From the NCBI GenBank assembly GCA_005778225.1, contig SXPC01000294.1, forward strand, positions 1 through 39,849: a DNA stretch of 39,849 nucleotides, read 5' to 3'. Under the pieces are notes generated by a model, which saw only the letters and a list, made by a program, of their open reading frames with translations, was not told the origin of the DNA and made no database searches. Below, piece by piece: positions 1 to 7,396 of the stretch. This DNA comes from Planctomyces sp. GTDB taxonomy: Bacteria; Planctomycetota; Planctomycetia; Planctomycetales; Planctomycetaceae. The position numbers were made by a program, and so were the translations under genes. Positions within the stretch are counted from its first letter, which is position 1; each line of letters starts with the position of its first letter.

Positions 1-2
1 GC

Positions 3-929
3 CTGGGAACACACCCCCGCCACCACTGCATCCAGCTTTCACAGGGTTCTACCGCTCTTGCCGCTGACCGACTTCATATCGAAAAAGCCGATGGCAAACT
101 CGTCATCACCAACGACGGCAAGCTCGTCACCAACTATTACTACAGCGACAAAGCCCCCAAGCCGTACTTCTTCCCGGTCAATATTCCCGGCACGGACGTC
201 TCTTTTGTCCGTCCGCTCCAGGAACCTGACGCGGATGGCAAGTACCCGAAAAGCTACGATCACAAACACCACCGAGGCATCTGGATCGGCGTCGAGAAAG
301 TTAAAGAACTCGACCATTGGATGGAGAAGCATCCGACAGTCAATAAAGACATCGCCATCGAGAAAGCCACCGGCGATTCCGTCAGCTTCATTGCTTCCAA
401 TGAATGGCAGGACGACGAGAAACAGCCCGTTCTTCTCGAATCAACTCGCTACACCCTTCACGCCAAAGGTCTCTGGATTGTCGAAGTCACACTGACTCCC
501 GTCGAAGACAAAGTCATGATCGGCGATACCAAGGAAGGGTTCCTCGGCATCCGTATGGACGACGATCTCCGTGGCGATGCCGGCGGACTGATCATCAACG
601 CTGATGGACTCAAAGGCGAAAAAGGAGCCTGGGGTAAATCCTCAGCCTGGGTCGATTACACGGGCGAACGCAACGGTCAGCGCATTGGAGTGGCCCTTTT
701 CGACGATCCGGCCAACTTCCGCGAAGGCCTTTACCACGTCCGCAACTACGGCCTGTTTTCCATCAGCCCCTTCGGCCCGTCTTCCTACTCGAACGCCAAA
801 GAGCCTGAGCAACCCGTCATTCTCAGCAAGAAAACTCCACTCAAACTCCGCTACGGCATCTACATCCACAGCGGCAGCGCCGAAGAAGCCAAAGTTGCGG
901 AAACCTACCAGCAATTCTTAAGCAAATAA
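3..929 (+). CDS. PmoA-like protein (DUF6807), 5'-truncated
   Basis: The reading frame is open from the window edge, so the true start lies upstream. The readable 308 residues contain a stretch ending ALAAD that looks like a signal-peptidase site, then LHIEKADGKLVI, and the family hallmark HKHHRGIWIG followed by LDHW. The middle (TLTPVEDKVMIGDTKEGFLGIRM) and the end (NYGLFSISPFG, then an IHSGSAEEA segment) also fit DUF6807 proteins. These are often annotated as 'methane oxygenase PmoA' in Planctomycetes, although no oxygenase activity is implied. The fold is probably a secreted beta-sandwich acting on sugars or their derivatives, but the function is unknown. The residues before ALAAD do not resemble a normal hydrophobic signal core, so a frameshift just upstream is possible; the window is too short to tell. 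Confidence 0.75.
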   Translation: MGTHPRHHCIQLSQGSTALAADRLHIEKADGKLVITNDGKLVTNYYYSDKAPKPYFFPVNIPGTDVSFVRPLQEPDADGKYPKSYDHKHHRGIWIGVEKVKELDHWMEKHPTVNKDIAIEKATGDSVSFIASNEWQDDEKQPVLLESTRYTLHAKGLWIVEVTLTPVEDKVMIGDTKEGFLGIRMDDDLRGDAGGLIINADGLKGEKGAWGKSSAWVDYTGERNGQRIGVALFDDPANFREGLYHVRNYGLFSISPFGPSSYSNAKEPEQPVILSKKTPLKLRYGIYIHSGSAEEAKVAETYQQFLSK

Positions 930-1003
930 CAACGCGAGTTCGACGTCAATGAAGTTCATCAAGTTCCGGTGAGGTCGAAACATCAAGCTGTATCGCCGGG
1001 TGG

Positions 1004-1032
1004 CTGGGGTCAGGATCGTTAGCTGACCCCAG
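1004..1032. repeat. perfect 10-bp inverted repeat between convergent genes
   Basis: CTGGGGTCAG (1004-1013) and CTGACCCCAG (1023-1032) form a perfect 10-bp stem with a 9-nt loop. It lies between the ends of the PmoA-like gene (plus strand) and the STAS gene (minus strand). Neither side has a T-run, so it is either a factor-dependent bidirectional stop or an interspersed palindromic repeat. Confidence 0.6.
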
Positions 1033-1044
1033 AATCCGCTCCCA

Positions 1045-1419
1045 TTATGAAATCGGGGCATTCAACGCCGCGACGGCATCTTCCCTCGTTGGGTAATAGG
1101 GCCAGATTTTGAACAGGCTCATGTTCTGCAGCACTTCCAGCATCTGCGGAGCTGCTCCACAGACCACTGCTTTACCGCCGCGGTTTTTCTTTTCCCGCGC
1201 GATCGTAATCAGCGCTCCGATGAATTCAGAGCCAAAGTAATTCATGTTCGACAGGTCGATGATCAGCCCGCGGTATTTTTTATCCGCAACCATCGTGCGG
1301 ACGTAATTGCCTTCCATCTGCAAGTCCGCGTAACGGAAGCTCGCCCCTTCGCTCTGTGGAATCAGAACGAGGTGATCTTCGACGGTCTCAGTACGAAAAA
1401 TTTTGAGGTGGGTGGCCAT
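1045..1419 (-). CDS. STAS-domain protein (anti-sigma factor antagonist-like)
   Basis: A 124-residue single-domain protein with the STAS core. Residues 51-70 read GLIIDLSNMNYFGSEFIGAL, where Ser64 sits at the position phosphorylated in SpoIIAA/RsbV-type antagonists and Asp55 occupies the usual preceding acidic position. A later GGKAVVCGAAPQMLEVLQ segment matches the second half of the fold. Such proteins bind an anti-sigma kinase or another regulator when unphosphorylated. No kinase, phosphatase or sigma gene lies nearby, so the partner is not known. Start: ATG at 1419, with no clear Shine-Dalgarno site. The gene stands alone, convergent with the PmoA-like gene. Confidence 0.8.
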   Translation of the reverse strand: MATHLKIFRTETVEDHLVLIPQSEGASFRYADLQMEGNYVRTMVADKKYRGLIIDLSNMNYFGSEFIGALITIAREKKNRGGKAVVCGAAPQMLEVLQNMSLFKIWPYYPTREDAVAALNAPIS

Positions 1420-1599
1420 ACGTAGATAGGATCAATCAAGTGGTGAGCTACTAGGACAGGCGTGATCCTAACAAACCGATTTAGCCAAATGAAGTGGGAA
1501 TTTGACGAACTCAGGAGTCGGCTGCCTCAGAGCCCCTGCGAATCGCGCAAAAATACGCAATTGCTTCAATTTCACGGAATGTCCCGAGAAGTCTGGGGC

Positions 1600-1708
1600 G
1601 TCCCAACCCGGACGGCGAAGCCGTAAGAAACACGTCGAACGCGCATTGTACGTCGATTCCGTGTTTCTATCGTGCCGAAGCGGCACCCCCGGGTTGGGAC
1701 AACCCGGG
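1600..1708. repeat. compound palindromic repeat element in a 303-bp intergenic gap
   Basis: The gap 1420-1722 contains no credible gene. The outer arms GTCCCAACCCGG (1600-1611) and CCGGGTTGGGAC (1689-1700) are perfect inverted repeats. Inside are a second matching pair, AGAAACACG near 1626 and CGTGTTTCT near 1660, and two small GC-rich hairpins. The right arm also forms its own hairpin: CCCGGGTTG (1688-1696), loop GGA, CAACCCGGG (1700-1708). Short ORFs crossing it are by-products of the palindrome. It looks like a MITE- or REP-type element, and the right hairpin may also end transcription of the aminotransferase gene. Confidence 0.65.
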
Positions 1709-1722
1709 CTACCCAAGTTTAA

Positions 1723-2820
1723 TTAGCGGATCTTATTGAGGATCTCGACCCCGCGCTCGAGGTTGCGATCATCCGAGGCGTACGACAGTCGGAAGTGCGT
1801 ATCCTGATCTGAAAAGACGTTGCCCGGGATGATGAGCAGGTTGTTCTCGATTGCCTTTTTGACGAACTCGGTCGCGGTTCCCCAGGGGGCCTTGATGAAC
1901 ATGTAAAACGCGCCATCTGCTCCCTGAATGTCATAGCCCTTCAGATTGTCACGCATGAAGTCCCGCTTGCGTTTGTAATCTTCGACAACAGAGGAGAGAT
2001 CCATGTCGAGTGCCGTGAGTGCCGCCCATTGCGTCGGCTGTGGGGCGCAGACATAGGTAAACTGCTGCAGCTTGATCATCTGCTCCATGACCTCACTTGG
2101 CCCGTGGCAAAAGCCGAGGCGGAGGCCTGTCATCGAGTGAGACTTGCTTAGGCCGTCGATGACGATCGTCTGATCGTTGAACAACGCAGGGCTGGTGAAT
2201 TCCTGGTCGTAGCAGTAGAGGCGGTAAATCTCGTCGCTGATCAGCGCGATATTTTTGTCTTTGGCAAGCTGGGCAATCGCCTGCATATTCTCCGCAGAGG
2301 CAACCGTCCCTGTCGGATTGGAAGGGCTGTTGGCGATGATCAGCTTGGTCTTCGGCGTGATGGCGGCTTCGACCTTCGAGATATCCATCTGGAAGTCGGG
2401 GTAAGTATTGATCGGGACAACTTTCCCGCCTGCCAGATTCGTGAGGTGCTTGTACATCACGAACCAGGGATCGAAGACAATGACTTCGTCGCCGGGGTTG
2501 ATCAGCGCGAGCAATGCCAGGTTGAGCGCTCCGCTCGTCCCCGACGTTACGAACACTTTCCGATTCTGATGCCCATACGTGCGGTCGACCTCTTCCTGCA
2601 ATCGCTCAACCAGCGGCAGAATCCCCTGCGTCTGGCTGTAGGCGTTTTTGCCATCATCGATCGCTTTCTTAAGAGCAGCTTTCACAGGCTCGGGCGTATC
2701 GAAGTGAGGCTGTCCGATACTCAGATTGACCGGGTCCTTCATCTTCGCCGCGAGGTCAAACACCTTGCGAATCCCCGAGGCATCAATCAACGACATCCGG
2801 TCAGCAATCCAAGGGTGCAT
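1723..2820 (-). CDS. class I/II PLP-dependent aminotransferase
   Basis: A 365-residue fold-type I aminotransferase of the aspartate/aromatic family. It shows LSIGQPHFDTPEPV near residue 33, TSGTSGALNLALLALINPGDEV (PLP phosphate region), NSPSNPTG at 164-171, SDEIYR at 195-200, and the Schiff-base lysine K226 in LSKSHSMTGLRLGF. FRLSYASD near the end carries the substrate-carboxylate arginine. The start was set at ATG 2820: the frame continues upstream to 2979, but the extra 53 residues are translated from an interspersed repeat (SPQGRRNE-type residues) and do not belong to the family. The substrate cannot be assigned. Aspartate, methionine-cycle keto acid or N-succinyl-diaminopimelate activity are all possible. 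It appears monocistronic. Confidence 0.85.
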   Translation of the reverse strand: MHPWIADRMSLIDASGIRKVFDLAAKMKDPVNLSIGQPHFDTPEPVKAALKKAIDDGKNAYSQTQGILPLVERLQEEVDRTYGHQNRKVFVTSGTSGALNLALLALINPGDEVIVFDPWFVMYKHLTNLAGGKVVPINTYPDFQMDISKVEAAITPKTKLIIANSPSNPTGTVASAENMQAIAQLAKDKNIALISDEIYRLYCYDQEFTSPALFNDQTIVIDGLSKSHSMTGLRLGFCHGPSEVMEQMIKLQQFTYVCAPQPTQWAALTALDMDLSSVVEDYKRKRDFMRDNLKGYDIQGADGAFYMFIKAPWGTATEFVKKAIENNLLIIPGNVFSDQDTHFRLSYASDDRNLERGVEILNKIR

Positions 2821-2845
2821 GGTCAGGGCTTTCGTAATTCCAATG

Positions 2846-2931
2846 TCCCTTCTCCCTTGAGGGAGAGCGGTCTTTTCGTTCCTTCTCCCTTGAGGGGAGA
2901 AGGTGGCAGCGCTTCGCTGACGGATGAGGGT
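2846..2931. repeat. interspersed palindromic repeat, family A (two tandem units)
   Basis: The first unit (2846-2867) contains CTTCTCCCTTGAGGGAGAG. The second (2881-2931) contains CCTTCTCCCTTGAGGGGAGA followed by AGGTGGCAGCGCTTCGCTGA and CGGATGAGGGT. The same core recurs at 3681-3712, inside fhcB, and at 21306-21350. It lies directly upstream of the aminotransferase start. Confidence 0.75.
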
Positions 2932-3053
2932 AGGGCATAGGCTGGAGCAACCATCCATATGCGATTCACCCACAGGCAAATGTCTCCGTCCGCAAGTTCA
3001 GACAGTCTCTTATTAGTAATCCCTCCACCGGCAAACGGGAAGGATGACAGTCG

Positions 3054-4265
3054 TCATGTCAGTAAGTTCGTCAGGATTTCTGTCAGACGGGGAGAATCGG
3101 TGGAGTTCTCCACAGTCCTGACAGGAACGGGAACGCCATCAAACCGCAGCACATAACTGCCGACATCCGCGCGACTCGTCCCAATGACAACCTCGGCGAC
3201 ACCACTTGCCGCTGGCGAGAGACGGACGATCTTCAGCGTTCGACCGGATTGGGAAACGAGGTCATTTAGTCGCTCGCTATCTCGGTCGGAAATGAGAATC
3301 AATAAGTCAACTTCCCCCTCTTTCAACAACGCCTCAACAGACAGGTCCATCGTCATCTGCTTTCCCACCGATGCAAAGTCGACGGCATCTCCGTAACCAG
3401 TCCGACTCAACAAAACATTCCCGACCGTCAGCGCGACGGCCTGATGTGGCATAGCCAGCAGAAATGCACGATTCTTTTCTCGCAACATAAGATGCACATC
3501 CACCAGCTGCCTCATCGCTGACGGGGTATGCCAGGAGGGCTCGTCGCCTCCCACGAAAATCACCGGATAGTCCGCCGCGAGCAGTGCTTCGACGAGTGCC
3601 AGGACATCCGCTGCAGCGTCTTTGGTTTTCCCATTCAACAGCAGTTGTAGTGAAGTCAAAAACTCTTCTGCTTCATCATTCCTTCTCTCGCGGGGAGAAG
3701 GTGGCCGAGTCGAACTCTTTGGTTTGCTAGTTAATGGAGTCGAGGTCGCATGAGGGAACTCGGCGGATTCACGAAATCCATTGCTCCCGACGGAGAACAC
3801 TTTTCGCTCCCGTTTTCCCAGTCGCTCTCCAATCTGCTCAATCAGTTCACTCCCCGTATTCCAAAAGAGTAAAAGATCTGCCCGTTGAGAAACCTCCCCC
3901 AGCGTACAGGTCGATGCGCCGCGCCTTGCCATCGCCCCTGTCAATTCCGCGTCTGCGGAGGTGAATTGTGTCGTCAGGATGGCATGCTCCCGGGCTGCCA
4001 GATCCACCAGCAGATGCCCCTGAGCGGACGTCAAATGCCCATCGGCAAAGATCACGGGTCGTTGGGATTCTTGAAGCAACTGACGAACTTCTTCGACAGC
4101 ATTCTCCAGCGTGACATCCTTTTCACGAACGCGAAAACAAGCTTCTCCTGTCGCCTCTGCTTCCAGCTGGTTCTTCCACTCAAGACACTTTGCGCACGGC
4201 ACTTCATCGCATATCAACGAGCAGCCAAGGTAAGTCGTTAAAGCTGGTGACATCATAAAAGTCAT
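3054..4265 (-). CDS. fhcB: formylmethanofuran dehydrogenase subunit B-like protein (FhcB type)
   Basis: A 403-residue protein matching the FwdB/FhcB subunit of the formyltransferase/hydrolase complex, which handles formyl groups on methanofuran-like cofactors in H4MPT-linked C1 metabolism. Diagnostic pieces are YLGCSLICDE at the N-terminus, TLGEVSQRADLLLFWNTGSE in the middle, GYGDAVDFASVGKQ, and the C-terminal RADVGSYVLRFDGVPVPVR. The usual N-terminal CxxCxxxC pattern is reduced to GCxxxCD, consistent with bacterial FhcB proteins that are thought to lack the catalytic metal centre. Start: ATG 4265, chosen because it makes an ATGA overlap with the toxin stop; later ATGs at 4256 and 4253 are alternatives. 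A repeat-derived insert lies near residues 185-197. Subunits A, C and D are not in the window. Confidence 0.65.
   Translation of the reverse strand: MTFMMSPALTTYLGCSLICDEVPCAKCLEWKNQLEAEATGEACFRVREKDVTLENAVEEVRQLLQESQRPVIFADGHLTSAQGHLLVDLAAREHAILTTQFTSADAELTGAMARRGASTCTLGEVSQRADLLLFWNTGSELIEQIGERLGKRERKVFSVGSNGFRESAEFPHATSTPLTSKPKSSTRPPSPRERRNDEAEEFLTSLQLLLNGKTKDAAADVLALVEALLAADYPVIFVGGDEPSWHTPSAMRQLVDVHLMLREKNRAFLLAMPHQAVALTVGNVLLSRTGYGDAVDFASVGKQMTMDLSVEALLKEGEVDLLILISDRDSERLNDLVSQSGRTLKIVRLSPAASGVAEVVIGTSRADVGSYVLRFDGVPVPVRTVENSTDSPRLTEILTNLLT
3681..3712. repeat. family A repeat copy inside the fhcB-like coding sequence
   Basis: CCTTCTCTCGCGGGGAGAAG plus GTGGCCGAGTCG matches the second unit at 2881. 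On the minus strand it is translated in frame as SPRERRNDE, within a Ser/Pro/Lys/Arg-rich linker of FhcB. The same repeat upstream of the aminotransferase would read SPQGRRNE. Confidence 0.65.
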
Positions 4266-4678
4266 TCCCAAGGATTCACCAGAAGGACTCCCGTTGCTTC
4301 AAAGTCTGTCACGTTCCGCGTCATCAAATGAAGACCATGTCGCAATGCAGTGGCTGCGATCAGTCCATCAATGGTAGGGATCGACCGGCCTTTCTTTTCA
4401 GCCCGGGCTGTGATCTCCCCCCAAATCATGGCGGTGTCATGGTCGATTGGCAGAATGCGTCCTTGAGAGGAAAGGACAACCTGATTGAACCACGTATCAA
4501 GCCCCGTCTTCCGAACGCTTGCCTTAAGCTTATCAATCCCTTTTCGTATTTCGCCCAGAGAAAGCACGCTAATGTACATATCATCGAGCGCAATCGCTTC
4601 CAATCGACGACGAACTTGAGGGGAGACTTGCGGACGCTGCATCTCTGAAAGAACGCATGTGTCAATCAACGCTCTCAT
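4262..4678 (-). CDS. vapC: PIN-domain ribonuclease toxin (VapC family)
   Basis: A 138-residue PIN-domain protein. The acidic metal-binding residues of VapC toxins are present: D6 in LIDTCVLSE, E43 in LSLGEIRKG, D104 in TIDGLIAATAL, and D125 in RNVTDF. The family cleaves RNA, often tRNA or rRNA, with Mg2+. It overlaps the antitoxin gene by ATGA (4675-4678) and the downstream fhcB-like gene by ATGA (4262-4265), so all three are probably read from one mRNA. Length and motifs are complete and nothing suggests decay. The RNA target cannot be read from sequence. Confidence 0.88.
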   Translation of the reverse strand: MRALIDTCVLSEMQRPQVSPQVRRRLEAIALDDMYISVLSLGEIRKGIDKLKASVRKTGLDTWFNQVVLSSQGRILPIDHDTAMIWGEITARAEKKGRSIPTIDGLIAATALRHGLHLMTRNVTDFEATGVLLVNPWE

Positions 4679-4917
4679 AGCTCGATCTCCCGGCCTCCGG
4701 ATTTGTCCCGGTTGAGATCAAGTCCTTCCAAACCAGGACCATTGAGGAGGAGTTCTTTGAGACTTGGAAGTGTTCCTGTCAGTCGTCGGTATTCATCGCC
4801 GTCAATGACGACATACTGCCGATTGCGCCGATTGATGAACTGAGCCTCATGCTCAGCTCGATTGAGCACTTCACTCAGCTTGCTTTTTGCATCGACGATA
4901 TTCCACTCACGCGCCAT
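4675..4917 (-). CDS. Phd/YefM-type antitoxin
   Basis: An 80-residue antitoxin. The N-terminal EWNIVDAKSKLSEVLNRAE is the typical Phd/YefM DNA-binding fold, followed by the beta-hairpin QYVVIDGDEYRRL. The acidic, flexible C-terminus should neutralise the PIN toxin. Two in-frame ATGs exist, at 4923 and 4917. The Shine-Dalgarno AAGGGG ends only 2 nt from the first but 8 nt from the second, so 4917 was chosen. The gene follows a strong promoter with a 19-bp palindromic operator. Autorepression by the toxin-antitoxin complex is the family norm and fits this layout. Confidence 0.85.
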   Translation of the reverse strand: MAREWNIVDAKSKLSEVLNRAEHEAQFINRRNRQYVVIDGDEYRRLTGTLPSLKELLLNGPGLEGLDLNRDKSGGREIEL

Positions 4918-4932
4918 GGCCATAGCCCCTTC

Positions 4933-4951
4933 TGACTAGTTTAACTAGTCA
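4933..4951. promoter_or_regulatory. 19-bp palindromic operator of the toxin-antitoxin operon
   Basis: TGACTAGTTTAACTAGTCA is a perfect palindrome of two 9-bp arms around one central base. It lies between the -10 box and the antitoxin start, where a bound antitoxin-toxin complex would block transcription initiation. Confidence 0.8.
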
Positions 4952-4954
4952 TTA

Positions 4955-4982
4955 ATTATGACATCTTTTCTATGAGCGTCAA
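4955..4982 (-). promoter_or_regulatory. sigma70-type promoter of the antitoxin-toxin-fhcB operon
   Basis: Read on the minus strand, -35 TTGACG (4982-4977) and -10 CATAAT (4960-4955) are separated by 16 bp. The operator palindrome begins 3 bp beyond the -10 box, covering the expected start point. This is the clearest sigma70-like promoter in the window. Confidence 0.65.
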
Positions 4983-5370
4983 GTAGGCAACGGTGGGCTG
5001 GACGAAGCTGGCGGAACTCTTCCAGCTGTTCCTCATGACGAATCTCGCACACTCTTCAACCCAAAACTTTAATCAAAATCCCCCTCCAGCTTGTAATCTT
5101 TGCAGATCGTCTCCAAACCATCTGGAGATCAAGAAAATATTCTGATAAAAACTCTTCCTCTCACGAAACTTTCCTCAAGTTCACATCACTTCGGTTCGCC
5201 AAAGACATCTCTGTCGATCTGGCAAACCTCCCTTCCCAAACGACTCAGTTCCTGGGTCGCCCTTCCCGAGAATTCCTTCTCACCATTCACTTCCCTTCTC
5301 AATTTGCGTCGACAGTCTGGCTTTGCGTCTTCACGCAGGTCACGACTCACGTCCGTCGCAGGAGTCAGTC
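4983..5370. other. intergenic region between divergent operons, no gene seen
   Basis: About 390 bp upstream of the OmpA-like gene. ORFs here do not resemble proteins. A 15-bp string, GCTGTTCCTCATGAC (5025-5039), recurs exactly at 7233-7247 after the glycosyltransferase gene. The promoter of the OmpA-like gene presumably lies here but could not be placed with confidence. Confidence 0.5.
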
Positions 5371-6207
5371 ATGCTTTTTCAACGCACACCTTCGAAGTCG
5401 CTGTTAGCTTTGGCCATTCTTGTGGGCTTGAGCGGATGCTGCTGTGGAGTGCCTAAAAGCCAATATCGCATGAGCCAGATCAACGCCGCTCGCCTGCATG
5501 AGCAGGGACAGATGCTGGCCGGTCAACTCAACGAAGCTCAGCAGCTCGCCAATCAAATGGCGATGGATCGTCAGCAGCTCGAGCAGGCCAATGCCGACAT
5601 GGCGAACCGCCTCAACCTCGCTAATCAGCGTGTTGACAACCTCATGGCGGAGCGAGAAAACGTCCACGGCAAGTACCGTGATCTCCTCGCGAGCACCGGC
5701 CAGAACGGCAATCCTCTTTCCAACGATGCCTCTCGACGACTCGAGGAACTGGCCCGACGATTCCCAGGCTTCGAGTTCGATCCCAAGACCGGCGTCAGTC
5801 GTTTCGACGAAACGATCCTGTTCGATTCGGGCAGCGACGTTCTTCGACAAGACTCCGCTCAGCTTCTGCGTGAGTTTTCAAACATCATGAACGACAACGA
5901 AGCCCGTCGCCTTAATATCCTCGTGGTCGGACACACCGATGACCAGCCGATCAACAAAGGCCCGACTCGCGCCAAGCACCCGACCAACTGGCACTTGTCG
6001 ACCAACCGTGCGAACTCTGTCGTTCTTCAGCTGACCAAACTCGGCATCAACGATACTCGCCTCGGTTCTGCCGGTTACAGCATGTACCAGCCGGTCGCCG
6101 CCAACACCGATGGACGCGGACGTCAGCAAAACCGACGCGTCGAAATCTTCGTTCTCGCCCCCGACGCCGCCGTCGCCGGTTGGGATCCTGCGACCTCAAG
6201 ACGATAA
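5371..6207 (+). CDS. OmpA/Pal-like peptidoglycan-binding lipoprotein
   Basis: A 278-residue lipoprotein. The N-terminus carries a hydrophobic signal ending in the lipobox LSGC, followed by three more cysteine or small residues. Residues of about 30-115 form a Gln/Ala/Leu-rich coiled coil (heptads such as QLNEAQQLANQMAMDRQQLE). The C-terminal OmpA domain begins at ILFDSGSDVLR and includes VVGHTDDQP, NWHLSTNRANSVV and GRGQQNRRVEI, the residues that grip diaminopimelate in peptidoglycan. Start: ATG 5371 with AGGAG 6 nt upstream; the frame extends upstream but the lipoprotein signal fixes the start. It is expected to tether the outer membrane or S-layer to the cell wall. Planctomycetes are now known to have peptidoglycan. 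A terminator follows. Confidence 0.85.
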   Translation: MLFQRTPSKSLLALAILVGLSGCCCGVPKSQYRMSQINAARLHEQGQMLAGQLNEAQQLANQMAMDRQQLEQANADMANRLNLANQRVDNLMAERENVHGKYRDLLASTGQNGNPLSNDASRRLEELARRFPGFEFDPKTGVSRFDETILFDSGSDVLRQDSAQLLREFSNIMNDNEARRLNILVVGHTDDQPINKGPTRAKHPTNWHLSTNRANSVVLQLTKLGINDTRLGSAGYSMYQPVAANTDGRGRQQNRRVEIFVLAPDAAVAGWDPATSRR

Positions 6208-6247
6208 GTCGACTGGACGCAACCGCCACTTCCAAGTTAGAACCAAC

Positions 6248-6278
6248 ACCCCCGCCTTACCCACGGGGGTTTTCTTTT
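6248..6278 (+). terminator. rho-independent terminator after the OmpA-like gene
   Basis: ACCCCCG (6248-6254) pairs with CGGGGGT (6264-6270) around a 9-nt loop, followed by TTTCTTTTT. It lies 40 bp after the stop and just before the glycosyltransferase ribosome-binding site, so the latter is probably transcribed separately or by read-through. Confidence 0.85.
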
Positions 6279-6297
6279 TCGCCAGGAGGGCCCCGAC

Positions 6298-7218
6298 ATG
6301 CCGCTGTTTTCGCTGGTCGTGCCGAGCTACAACTACGCCGCCTACCTGCCTCGTGCCATCGAATCGGTCCTTGTCCAGGCGTTTTCCGACTGGGAATTGA
6401 TTATCGTCGACGATGGTTCTAAGGATGACACTGCCCACGTGATGGGGCGTTTCGTCCGCACCGACACCCGCATCCGCTACATCCGCCAGGAAAACGCCGG
6501 CGTTTCTGTGGCCCGAAATCACGGGATCAGCCTGGCGAAAGGCAGCTACATCCTCTGCTTCGACGCGGATGACGCCCTCGATTCGCAGGCTCTCGTCCAT
6601 ATCTTCGAGAGCATTTCTCTCCACCCTCGCATCAAAATTCACCTCGGCCACCATGTCTCCATCAACGAACACGGCCATCACAAAACCGCGAGAATGCAGC
6701 CCGAGTTTGAGTCACCGGAAAAAACATTCGCAGCATTCGTCAATCGCGACTTCGGCATCGTCCACGGTGCCATTATTGTCGCAAAAGACGTCTACACCCA
6801 GTTTGGCTATCCCGCTGGCGTCACGAATGGAGAAGACCTCGTCTTCTTTGGGCACTGTCTGGCGACCCATCAAGCGGTCCGTATTCCTCATGCCCTCGCT
6901 GAGATTTACACCCACGAAGGCCGAGCCCGTGATAATCTCGGACGCATCGAATCCACCGGCCTGAGCACCGTCGACCTCCTGTTCGATCCCGAAAAACTTC
7001 CCGCCAGCTGTCTGAAATACCGCAACGACTTCATTCTCCGTCGCACATTATCCCTGGCCCGCTCGTACTATATCCACGGCAAATACTCAGACGCCGCCCG
7101 CTGTTACAGCATCGCCTTCCGCCAGCGGCCTAAGGTCATGACCAATACCACGCACGCGGCCCGCTGGGTCAAATCCGGCATGTTGCAGTGGGTCAAGCAG
7201 AAGAAAAAAGCCGCCTGA
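6298..7218 (+). CDS. family 2 glycosyltransferase
   Basis: A 306-residue GT-A fold enzyme. The nucleotide-sugar-binding start is FSLVVPSYNYAAYLPRAIES, with IIVDDGSKDDT at 35-45 (D38/D39), NAGVSVARNHGISLAKG at 66-82, and the metal-binding DAD motif at 89-91 (CFDADDAL). The second half contains GEDLVFFGHCL, where the ED pair is a plausible catalytic base region. No membrane segments were seen. It probably transfers a sugar to a cell-envelope glycan or lipid; donor and acceptor are unknown. Start: ATG 6298 behind AGGAGG. It sits between an envelope lipoprotein and the lipid-type cluster and could contribute to either. Confidence 0.85.
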   Translation: MPLFSLVVPSYNYAAYLPRAIESVLVQAFSDWELIIVDDGSKDDTAHVMGRFVRTDTRIRYIRQENAGVSVARNHGISLAKGSYILCFDADDALDSQALVHIFESISLHPRIKIHLGHHVSINEHGHHKTARMQPEFESPEKTFAAFVNRDFGIVHGAIIVAKDVYTQFGYPAGVTNGEDLVFFGHCLATHQAVRIPHALAEIYTHEGRARDNLGRIESTGLSTVDLLFDPEKLPASCLKYRNDFILRRTLSLARSYYIHGKYSDAARCYSIAFRQRPKVMTNTTHAARWVKSGMLQWVKQKKKAA

Positions 7219-7396
7219 GGAGTTCTGTCATGGCTGTTCCTCATGACTCATAACTCGAACCTCATGACATTTCAGTGGCTGTTCTCCCCCAAATAATCCG
7301 CTACATTTCAGAAAAGCGGGCAAAAACTTGCCAATCTGCTCGCTAACCGCTACGCTTCGGTTTGCTATTCGAGCCCTTTTCCAACTGCGAGAATTG

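Noticed and set aside
1468..1726. Two overlapping ORFs on opposite strands (82 and 74 residues)
   Set aside because: Both run through the compound palindrome and lack protein-like composition or start sites.
2821..2979. N-terminal extension of the aminotransferase frame (53 residues)
   Set aside because: It is translated from family A repeats and has no resemblance to aminotransferases; ATG 2820 gives the family-like N-terminus.
5025..7247. Exact 15-bp repeat GCTGTTCCTCATGAC at 5025 and 7233
   Set aside because: Too short and isolated to claim as an attachment site; no integrase or flanking tRNA is present.
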